Assembly: GCA_018697195.1 (NCBI GenBank) | Contig: JAGMWU010000117.1 | Location: 39,670 to 103,669 of the forward strand | Reading direction: 5' to 3' | Origin: Certhia americana | Taxonomy: Eukaryota > Chordata > Aves > Passeriformes > Certhiidae | DNA length: 64,000 nucleotides | Part shown: positions 26,235 to 34,727 of the stretch, in pieces | Position numbering within the stretch: position 1 is the first letter of the stretch | Layout: the number at the start of each line of letters is the position of its first letter | Made by a program: the position numbers and the translations under genes | Notes under the pieces: model-generated | Databases searched by the model: none | Seen by the model: the letters and a program-made list of their open reading frames with translations, nothing else | Told to the model about the DNA's origin: nothing

Positions 26235-26656
26235 TTTTCCAAATGTGTGATAGTGGATGAGCTCAGTGGAGATTTGAATTCTATGCCCCTGCACTTGGTA
26301 ATGCTGCTTGAAACCCCTAACTTCAAATCAGTTGGTATTTACAGCTCTGGTAGCATTTTCTGAGATCCAGAGAACAAAGTACTTCTTGCCTGGAGAAAAC
26401 ATAACCTGAAAAAGTTATTCTGGAAAAACATCTCCACTTGCGAATTCTCCCATTGGAAGATCAGTGCTTTCTTCTGGACTATCAGTCTTTTTCCAGAGTC
26501 AGAGATGTGGACAACTGCTCACAGGAGAAATCACTGTAGAATAACCACTGTAGTCTAAATTAACACTTTACCCTAGGTTCATTTATGAAGGTGTATATAT
26601 TTAATATAATTTCCTGAATAAAGCCACGAGAATCTGAGAGAAAATAGAGCAGATAG

Positions 26657-27457
26657 CCATGGCTCTGAGGGAGCAGAGACACCTCTCCAAAGAGCTTCCT
26701 CTCTCTGCACTCCAGAAACTGTCATGGTGCTTCTAGGAGGGGTGAAGACTCTTGCCAGAAACATCCCAAGGGTGGAGATCTTCCTCTTCCTGCTCCTGCA
26801 CTGCTGATGCCAGACAACTCCCTGAAGTTGGGAATGTGTTCCTCTGCTGCTGGAGGATCTTGTGTAGACCCTCTGAGGGTCTTCAACTTCGGCAGCATCA
26901 CAGCCTCTGGGGACAGTGAACTGGCAGCTACAGGACATTTCCTGCTGGGATGCTTGCCTCTGTGAACAGTTTCTTGGAAAGGGCTGTGCTACCATGTTTA
27001 CTACCGGGCATTTCCTGCCCATCTGCATCTTCAGGGATGAAGGTGTTTGTCTTATGCCCATGGCTCTGAGGGAGTAGGGACGCCTGTGCAAAGGGTTTCC
27101 TCCCTCTGCAGCCTGGCAGCTCTCACTGAGCGTCTGGCAGGGGAGAAGGCTCTTGCGGAAATACCCAAAGGCTGAAGATCTTCCTCATCCTGCCCCTCCA
27201 CTGCTGATGCCACAGAGTTCCCTGCACACTGGAGCATCACCTTTTCTCCTGGAGGAACCTGTTCCAGCAAAACTCCAAGGGTCTTTTCCTTTGCCACTGA
27301 CACAGCACCCTAAAAGATGTGGACTAGGAAGTGACAGCTCCTGGAAATTGCTGCTGTGTGTCAGGCTGCAGGAAACACCTTCTGCAATGGCCTTGGCCTC
27401 CATTTTTGCTTTCGTGATTTTCCTGGCTAATCTGCATTCTCAGGGATAAGCAGGTTC
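26657..27457. repeat. 401-bp direct tandem duplication (two diverged copies)
   Basis: Copy 1 starts at 26657 and copy 2 at 27058, both with CCATGGCTCTGAGGGAG. Shared blocks follow in the same order: 'agaagnctcttgc', 'agatcttcctc', 'ctgctgatgcca', 'tggagga', 'gggtctt' and 'atctgcat.ttcaggga'. The copies differ by many substitutions and small indels. Minus-strand open frames of 170 and 83 codons follow from the repeat and show no known family. Confidence 0.75.
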
Positions 27458-27689
27458 TGCCGATATCTGTGGGGAAAGAAAACAAAGAGAATTTGATATA
27501 AGAGAATAAAGAACGTTATTCAGTAAAGGCAGGAGAGAAGTAAAAGTGACTATAATGTCATAAGCAGCAGAAGAAGGTCATTTGGAGAACACATTGTCCT
27601 ACAAGCACTTGTCTTTGGAAAAAAAAAGGGGATGTTGTACTAGGGAGTCGATAATTTATATTATAACTTAGCAGATATCTGAACATTTA

Positions 27690-28039
27690 TACTACAGGAT
27701 ATAAGGGCTCAAGGCATCTAAAACTGATACCCAGAATATTATAAACCTTATGACATAGAAGGTGGCAGCTTGGGCCTGGGAACCACACTGATCCATGCGG
27801 AATTTTAGCTGGCAGAAGCCAATTCCCGGCTACTGGGACCTGGACATGAATGGGGGCCCTTTTCTCTGTGAAACAAAGCTTACCCTTCCAGGATCCTGAT
27901 GTCAGTTTGTAGGAGGGTTTTAACACACCAAAGACAGCCAGAGTTCTAGTTGGTAGTAGCTTGGGTCCAGGATCCATCTTGCTCCGTGTGGAATTTTAGC
28001 CCGCAGAAGCCCATTCCGGACTGCAGGGTCATGGACTAG
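27690..28039. repeat. Satellite-like ~190-bp tandem units, first block
   Basis: Two units with landmarks 'gaattttag' (27800 and 27991), 'cccttttctctgtgaaac', 'tcctgatgtcagtttg' and 'gttctag.tggtagtagc'. The landmark spacing gives a period of about 190 bp. The array is interrupted at 28040 by an LTR and resumes after it. Confidence 0.85.
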
Positions 28040-28758
28040 TGTCTTGGTTTGGAAAGACAGGGACCAAAGAAAAGGGAAACTTCCCTTGGGGTTTGTTATA
28101 ATTCCAAAATTGAAGGAGAGGTCTTAGGCAACGATAAGGAGGGTAGGAATAACAATTCTTTACTAGTTAGTCTAACAAGGTAAATTAACAATTATTACAA
28201 TATTGACAACAAACAGAACTAGAGGAGAAAAAAAAAACAAACCCAAAACAACAAATCAGTCACAGTTCTTCCTCTGGTAACCCCCCCACCCCACCCCCCT
28301 CAGTACCGTCACAAGCAAATAGGCTAGCGGCAGCTCTAGAAGGGTGAGATGATTCCGAGGGTTCACAGTGGCTGGAGCTGTTGGAAAAGTGTCCCGGCTG
28401 GCAGGGGCTGTAGAAACACAGCGTGGGGAGACCTCGAGCAGAACTGAAGAAACCGTGGGTGCAGGGCAGGGAGGAAACAGGTTCCCAAAATCCCGGGGGA
28501 CACACGAAGAGACCGGTGGTCCCACGGAGTCTGAGGTGAAGGGGATGGTGAGAGCTCTCTGCCTCGCCGAGACGAGCAGCCCTGGCCGTCCCCCCAGAGC
28601 AGAAAAACTGCCCGGAGCGAAGTGGAATCAATGTCTCTGCTTTAGCTGCTTCCTTTGTTTGTTCCTGAGCACCCATAAGTACCGAAAAGCACCCAGCCAT
28701 TACCTTCCTAGCAACTTCTGGGAAAAAATTCTATAAGAAATCAACCCAACCCCCAACA
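28040..28758. mobile_element. Solo LTR inserted in the satellite-like array
   Basis: The element runs from TGTCTTGGTTTGG to ACCCCCAACA, with TG...CA ends. It is flanked by ACTAG on the left and ACTAA on the right, a plausible 5-bp target duplication with one change. The opening phrase is one I associate with passerine ERV LTRs. Satellite sequence on both sides shows it landed inside a unit. The 146- and 122-codon frames inside are not genes. Confidence 0.65.
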
Positions 28759-30030
28759 ACTAAAAAAAGGGCCTTTTTCACTGTGAAACAAAGCTCCCCA
28801 CCCCCCACCCCCCGCCAGGTTCTTGATGTCAGTTTGCAGGAGATGTCTAACACTCCAAAGGCAGACAGGGTTCTCAATGGTGACAGCTTGGGTCTGGGGG
28901 CCACCTTACTCCGTGCAGAATTTTTGCATTCCATTCCTGGCCCCAGGGAGATGGACACAAATGGTGGCTCTTTTCTCTGTGAAACAAAGCTCACCCCCCA
29001 GGTTCCTGATTTCAGTTTGGAGGAGGCATTCAACACTCTGAAGGCATGCAGGGTTCTAAGTGGTGGCAGCTTGGGTCCGAGAGCCATCTTAATCTGTGCG
29101 GAATTTTAGCCAGCAGAGGGACATTCCTGATTACAGGGATCTGGACACGAATAGGGCCCTTTTACTCTGTGAAACCAAGCTCACACCCACCCTACCCCCC
29201 ACCCCCCGGTTCCTGATGTCAGTTTTGCAGGAAGAGTTTAAAACACAAAAGGTAGCATATGTTCTATATGGGGCTAGGTTGGGTTGTGGAGCCATCTTGA
29301 TATATGCAGAATTTTAGACAGCAGAAGCCCATTCCCAGCTTCTGGGACCTGGACACGAATGGGAACCATCTTGATCTGTGCAGAAATTTACCGTGCATCA
29401 CCTAGAACCCTGGCTGCCTTTGGAATGTTAAATGCCTCCTGCAAACTGACATCAGGAACCTGGTGGGGTGAGCATTGTTTCAAAGAGAAAAGGGTCTCTG
29501 TTCATGTCCAGGTCCCTGTAGCCGGGAATGGCTAAAACGGAGGCACTTTTTTCTGTGAAACAAAGCTCATCACCCCAGGTTCCTGATGTCAGTTTGCAGG
29601 AGGAATCTAACACTCCAAAGGCAGGCAGTGTTCTAGGTAGTGGCAGATTAGGTCCAGGAAGCATCTTGATTCATGTGGAAATTTTGTCGGCACTAGCCCC
29701 TTCCTAGCTACTGGGATCTGGACATGAACAGGCGCCCTTTTCTCTGTGATACAAAGCTCACCACCCCAGGTTCCTGATGTTAGTTTGCAGGGGATATTTA
29801 ACACTCCAAAGACAGCATGGGTTTTACGTGGTGGCATCTTGGGTCTGGGAGCAGTCTGACTCCATGCGGAATTTTAGCCATCAAAAGTCCATTCCCAGCT
29901 ACTATGACCATGACATGAACAGGGGCCCTATTCTCTGTGAAACAAGGCTCACCCCCTCCCCAGGATCCTGATTTCTGTTTGCTGGAGGTGTTAAACACTC
30001 AAAAGGCTGACAGGGTTCTAGGTGGTAGTA
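28759..30030. repeat. Satellite-like ~190-bp tandem array, second block, one unit inverted
   Basis: Roughly seven diverged units. The 'gaattttag'-type landmark recurs near 28918, 29100, 29310, 29680 and 29871, about 180-210 bp apart. Between about 29389 and 29538 the landmarks run as reverse complements ('tagaaccctgg', 'caaactgacatcaggaacct', 'caaagagaaaaggg'), so one unit is inverted. The array ends where a reverse-strand provirus LTR begins. Period and songbird context recall the ~190-bp satellites reported in estrildid and other passerines, but identity was not tested. Confidence 0.85.
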
Positions 30031-30371
30031 GTTTATTGAAGGAGACCCCTTTCCTTGCTCTTCCCATGTTCCCCTAGCTAGCTGTGCTGTGGGGAAGGCA
30101 GGAGGTTTCCTTTGGAACTGAAGTAAGACCAAGGGCTGCTTTTCCTCTGGGATGGAAGCTGGAGTTTATTCATGGCAAAATCCAGGAGAGGAAAAGAGAC
30201 CCAGTGAGGCTTTCCCGGACATTTTCAAACCTCGGGATCGGGGAGGGGAGGCATACAGCATCAGCCAATGGGATAAACATTCCAGGGACAGGGAGGGGAG
30301 GGGAAAAACACATCACTTGGGGGTGGGGATACCTGGAGACACACATGGAGGGAAGCATCTGCACTACCACA
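30030..30371 (-). mobile_element. 3' LTR of a reverse-strand endogenous provirus
   Basis: Read on the minus strand, a polypurine tract (30372-30390, AAAACAGGGGGAGA) is followed by TGTGGTAGTGCAG, the start of an LTR. An AATAAA lies near the other end (TTTATT at about 30031). The satellite array begins immediately beyond it. Confidence 0.7.
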
Positions 30372-30390
30372 TCTCCCCCTGTTTTGTTTT
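30372..30390 (-). other. Polypurine tract of the reverse-strand provirus
   Basis: A purine-rich run ending GGGGGAGA on the minus strand lies directly 5' of the TG that opens the LTR. This is the position of the retroviral plus-strand primer. Confidence 0.65.
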
Positions 30391-30424
30391 ATAAAATTAG
30401 TGAAAGGTAACAAGCTCATACGAA

Positions 30425-30985
30425 TTATTGACTTGAAGTGGCCCACCAATTTTCATTTGCAGGCCAGTAAGGGTTCTTCTTGTCTGCTAACTTGATGTGG
30501 TTGACATCTGAGGTAGATGAGATTAGCTTATTGATGCCCTTATACAGTATCTTACTTAAAACCTTGAACATTAACACTATTAGCAGGATAACAACTAGAA
30601 GTGACAGAATAGTTTTCACCACCAACCTGAGAGCCCCCAGTTTTAAAACAGTCCACTGAACCAATCTTCAGTTTCTTGCTTGACTTGTCCAATCATGCTT
30701 GTCATTTCTCGGAGTGTGGCGTGGACATTAGGAGCTTTTGATGTCAGGTATTTCCTCATCTTCTAGGAGGGCACTTACGGCGTTTGATGTTAAATTTGCT
30801 TGCTTAACTACCCAACATTCGAGATGTCCTAATTCTCCTAGGGCCTTGGCTGCAGCCAAGGAAGGAATATAGGGCCACTCCTGCCACACTTTGACAACGT
30901 AAGGCTCTGTGCCCCCAGCCACAGGCACTGGACGCTGCCACAAAAATTTTGTACCCTGTGCAGTTTTGGGCCTTTGGCCCGGTGG
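30425..30985 (-). pseudogene. Decayed env C-terminus of an endogenous provirus
   Basis: Two minus-strand frames (30728-30943 and 30425-30664) hold transmembrane-subunit features: an ectodomain stretch with an Asn-Leu-Thr glycosylation sequon, then a strongly hydrophobic anchor followed by a short basic/polar tail. The two frames are separated by stops and frame changes around 30640-30740. No surface subunit or pol was seen; the provirus is truncated at about 30985, next to the MROH exons. Position relative to the polypurine tract and LTR confirms the 3' end of a retrovirus. It cannot produce Env. Confidence 0.65.
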
Positions 30986-31026
30986 GCCTGGAGTAGTTGG
31001 TGCTGAGGACTTCTCTTTTCCTCCAG

Positions 31027-31848
31027 GACAACAGCCATGTGCAGCTGCTCTCCATCCAGCTCTTCTGCAAGGTGATGGAGCAGGTAGTGGAAGAGGGGAA
31101 AAAGTCTCTCAGAGGAATTGTGAGCCAGAGCCTGCTCCCACTCTTCCTGCACTGGCACGATGAGAACCGGCGTGTGGCGAAGGTAAGGTTTGGTGGGATG
31201 CTGCTGCATCCCTGGCAGGGGGCTCAGCCACCTCCTGCCCTGACACCTGGCAGGCTCCAGCCTCCGCCGGCCTTGGCACAGGGCCGCGGGTCCTGTGCCC
31301 AGGGCTCTGGTGCCACCTGCGGCTCTGCTGCTCTCCAGGCCTCTCACAAAGCACTGCTCTGTGCAGCACCATGCTTCCTGAAGAGGAGCGATCTGGAGCA
31401 GCCGCTGATGCAGGAGCAGAGGATGAAGTTTGCCCGGCACTTGATAAGGACAGCCTGCAATGCCCAGGCACAGCCCGGAGAAGCCACCTGCCGGTGGTGC
31501 TCAGTGTGTGGGGCTGGCAGCTGTGCCCCTGGGCAGCGCTGCAGCCATGGGCGCCAGCCTGCGGCTCACACGCTGCTCCACTCCCTGGGCTGTGCGGGCT
31601 CCTGCCCTGAGCCGGGTGCCCGTGGAGCCCCAGCCCAGCCGGGCTGCGGGCCGGGCCAGGCCAGGGAGGCCGGTGCTGGACGCAGGGAGCACTGTGCCGA
31701 CGGACAAAACCCACGCCAAGCCTTCCGTCCTGGCACTCTCTGCAGCTGATGGAGGACAAGAGCCAAGCGGCCGAGCACCTGCGCTAGGCCCTGCCGTGCC
31801 TGCAGAGCCCACAGCAGCCCCCGCGAAAGGCGGCCCTCAGGTTCATTG
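31027..31848 (+). pseudogene. MROH (maestro HEAT-like repeat) pseudogene fragment, three exons
   Basis: Three exon-like blocks match avian maestro HEAT-repeat family proteins. Exon 1 (31027-31182, 52 codons) reads HVQLLSIQLFCKVMEQVV...LLPLFLHWHDE...RVAK, with good acceptor and donor (GTAAGG). Exon 2 (31339-31443, 35 codons) reads ASHKALLCAAPCFLKRSDLEQ. Exon 3 (31746-31848) reads LMEDKSQAAEHLR, stop, ALPCLQSP...AALRFIG, with donor GTGAGC. All three keep phase 0 entry. Defects: the exon 2 donor reads ATAAGG instead of GTAAGG, and exon 3 has an in-frame TAG at 31785-31787 where Gln (CAG) is usual. Upstream exons are replaced by a provirus, and none was found downstream. The family is dispersed and full of pseudogenes in songbirds; the member cannot be named. 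Confidence 0.8.
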
Positions 31849-32840
31849 GTGAGCCACGAGCCCAGCGTCCCTCCCTGCCTGTCGGCCTGGCTCCTGCCCT
31901 GGCAGCGAACAGGGGCAGCTCAGGCTGCAAAGGTCCCTGTCCTGCAGGTGCAGTTGCACAATGCCGTGGAGTTAAAGGTCAGGTTGTGATAAGCATGCTG
32001 AAGGGGACAAGGAGCTTGGGTTTTAGAAGAGCCAACTTGAGTGTGCTCTGAAGCCAGCCCCTGTGAGGCATTCTGTGGCACGCATCCACCGAGTGCAAAG
32101 GAGCTTGCAATGCTGGAAGTTTTCACAAGGAGCTTCCTGAAAGAGCAGCAATGCTCCATCCCTACACAGGGACAGGAAGAGGGCAGAAGCAGAGGCCATC
32201 GTGGCCTAGCAGTAAGCTTTGGCTGTGCCTAAAAGCAAAGGAAGCAGCAGCAGCGGGGTGGCTGAGACTCAGAGGAGCGCTGTCAGACAGTGCCTGCATG
32301 CTGGCTGCGCTTCTGGTGGTTCTGCTGTCCCTGCACGCGAGGAGTGACAGCCCCTGCCTCAGAGGCAGTCAGAAAGCCAAGCAAGTGAGACCAGAGGCAG
32401 GGGACCCTTGCCATCTCCCTTGGGCATGGCCGCAGAACAGCTGCTGCATCTCTCTGTGCCTGTGTTTGGAGTCTGCTGAGCCCAGAGCCGGCCAGCTCAT
32501 GCTCTGTTGTCCCAAGAGCCTTCTGGGCAGGCATGAGAAATGCTGCGTGTACAGCAGAGTGTCCTGCAAGGTGCTCCCGAGAGCCTCCTGTGGGCACAGG
32601 GCTCTGCTCTCTGGCTGGGAACAGGCTGGTTTTGCTGCCTTAAGCACAGGCAGGAGTTCAGGCAGGTGAAGAGGCAGCGGGCAGCTCATGTCTGTAGTGG
32701 GCCCGAGGCTGAGTGCCCAAAACACGTGGAGACGCTCTTGGGGGAAGGAAGGTGAGCTCAAGGGGGAGTTCCTGTGCTTCAAGGACCAGAAGTAATTCAG
32801 CCTTGCCAGCGTTTCTTGAGTGTGTGTTGGTGTTCCCCAG
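31849..32840. other. Unassigned GC-moderate stretch after the MROH exons
   Basis: Probably former MROH intron and flank. Open frames up to 172 codons (32151-32669) have no family resemblance and no splice context. No repeat was recognised. Confidence 0.4.
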
Positions 32841-33336
32841 TGTTGTGGTGTATTTTAATTTAAAAGTTAATTGGTTTATTCTGTGATGGTTTGTTCCAGT
32901 TATCTCCCTACTTAGGTGGTTTCACCCAAATTGTACCATCTCCCTGTTGTAGAATGTTCTTTGTTCCTCCTACCCTTGCAGTCAATCCCTCAGAGGACCA
33001 ACCCCTTGCACCAGCCTCTTCCTTGTCTGTCCCTCGTTCTGGAACCCTCTTTTTCAATCCCCTAGACCTTGATACCCCATTGGTTTGTTTAAACTGTACC
33101 CCTGCCATAAAGACCTTCACTGGTTGGCACATTGTAAACCCCCCCTTGTGCTCCTCCCCATCCTTTCCCTTATTGATGAAAGATTTGTATCTGCCCCTGA
33201 GACCTCTCTGCTTATAAACCCTTGCACGGCCTCGCTCTGTGTCTTTCGTCCCTGGGCCCTCTGAGGAATAAAGAGCCTTGGAAACCATCAGAATGTCCTT
33301 TCCCTGGTCATTGCTCTGGTCTTTGGTGCTGATACA
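32841..33336 (+). mobile_element. Solo LTR with 4-bp target duplication
   Basis: A 496-bp element with TGT...ACA ends is flanked on both sides by CCAG (32837-32840 and 33337-33340). It contains 'cttataaaccctt' (TATA-like, about 33211) and 'gaataaagagcc' (polyadenylation signal, about 33267), so it reads on the plus strand. Without the element the flanks join as 'ttccccag' + 'gtggtg'. Size and internal order are those of an ERV LTR. Confidence 0.85.
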
Positions 33337-33340
33337 CCAG

Positions 33341-34163
33341 GTGGTGTAGAGAGCAGCCTTGCTGCTATAGAGCTTGGCAGCCCTGCTCTCCCGCCACCCA
33401 GAGCCATCCTGGGCTGGGAGCAGCCACACTCTGAGCAGTCCGAGCAAGAGCTAGAGAGCTGATTTTTACTCTGGCACTGCGTCACCCCAGGAAATGTACA
33501 AATTTGGGGAAGTGCCTTTGGAGGAGAGGGGCTTACTTCTCCCAGAGAGTGTTTCCCCAGGAGCCCCCAGTGAGACAGTGCAGCTGTCTCCCTTTGGTTC
33601 AACCTGTGCTCCTTTCAGTCCTTGAGGCCCGTTGCACTTGGCAGAGGGGCATGGGAAGGGAGAAGGCTGTGAAGAGCAGCTTTGGCATCTGCCTGGGCCT
33701 GCAGAGACCAAGCCAAGCAGCTGCAGCAAGGTGTGTTCCCCCCTTTGAGCACACGTCTGAGCCAGGTCGTCTCTGTCCAGGGGAGAGTCCCAAAGCCCTC
33801 TAGGAGAGCAATGAATTCAAAGGCCTTTGTGCACACACACTAATGCCATCTTCCCTATCTGGTGTGTTTTAACTCTTGGCAAGATGCTTTTGCCTCTTGC
33901 TTGTTGGAAGCTGCTCTGCTCCAGGGCGAGCACCGAACTGGGCTGTGCGAGCCAGGCAGTGTGGAGAGTCCTTTCCCGAGCACTTGGCCGGTCTTGGTGT
34001 GTCCGGCGTTGTCTCAGACACTCGGGAAAATGGATTCCTTCCAATGCGGGTCACTTTGGGTGGGTGGGGATGTTCCCCAGGGCACATGGGAGCTTGTCCA
34101 AGGGCCCTTTGTGACTTGGTGCAGCACGGTCACTGTGGGACAGGGTGTCCAAGCAGCCCTTTG
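33341..34163. other. Unassigned stretch before the ITPRIPL1-like cluster
   Basis: No exon or repeat recognised. Frames up to 115 codons have no family resemblance. The first triplicated unit begins at about 34164 ('ttagagaaag'). Confidence 0.4.
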
Positions 34164-34596
34164 TTTAGAGAAAGATAGAGATATAGTCAAGCACCTAAAG
34201 AAGTGTTAAGTTTAATTTATAGCTATGTTATAAAAAACATAGTAAAGTAAGAATATATTTCGGGCTTCATCGATTCCTGAGTAGGTGCAGACCTAACCTC
34301 GAAGTTCCATTTCAAAGTTCAGTGATATAGTCATAGTAATAAAAATAGACATAATTAAAAGACAGTAGACTATGTTGCATCTTAGATAGAGGACAAGAAC
34401 GTAAAACAGATAGAACGTGACGCAGAGCAAAAGCGAAATGTGCACACAATATACATACAGATGTGAAAGAACTGACACTGTATTTCCACATTTAAAGTAT
34501 AATTTAATCAGTTGTGGAGCAAAAGGTTTTAGGATCGTGTTTTTAGTGATTGTCATCATGTCATAAAAACCCTCAGTAGAGGCCTGCATTCCCTAT

Positions 34597-34727
34597 CCTA
34601 TCCTACACCTTACCCTACCCTACCCTTACCCTACCCTACCCTAACCCTACCCTACCCTATCTATCCTACCCTACGCGCTACACTGACCCTACCCTACACT
34701 ACACCTACCCTATCCTACACCACCTAT
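34597..34727. repeat. CCCTA/TACCC pentamer array, unit A
   Basis: A degenerate array of TACCC, with some TATCC and a few CCCTAA-like steps, about 130 bp. Orthologous arrays stand at the same place in units B and C. Confidence 0.9.

Larger units (their letters stand above)
24275..26297 (+). pseudogene. ZDHHC13: ZDHHC13-like palmitoyltransferase, unprocessed pseudogene fragment (exons 2-4 equivalents)
   Basis: Three blocks in order match the N-terminal ankyrin part of ZDHHC13 (HIP14-like, a Golgi/ER DHHC protein S-acyltransferase). Block 1 (24275-24430) contains QCKSHCHGPH and later NCDVVKATQ, with an expanded His-Ser-Ser repeat between. Block 2 (25172-25290) starts [15 protein letters not shown] and continues [10 protein letters not shown]. 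Block 3 (26235-26297) contains VDEL-GDLNSMPLH, corresponding to the next ankyrin repeat. Splice phases agree between blocks 1 and 2, so introns are retained and this is not a processed copy. Defects: the donor after block 1 reads GA instead of GT; block 2 has lost about 4 bases after 'WAA', shifting frame to a TGA; block 3 has several non-conservative changes. The catalytic DHHC exons were not found. The match is from memory of the family; ZDHHC17 is the nearest alternative, but the QC-SH-HGPH segment favours ZDHHC13. Confidence 0.75.

Noticed and set aside
27690..30030. CRISPR-like array
   Set aside because: Units of about 190 bp diverge along their whole length with no constant repeat and variable spacer pattern, and the genome is eukaryotic.
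34597..34727. Interstitial telomere repeat
   Set aside because: The dominant unit is the pentamer TACCC rather than the vertebrate hexamer CCCTAA; only isolated hexamers occur.
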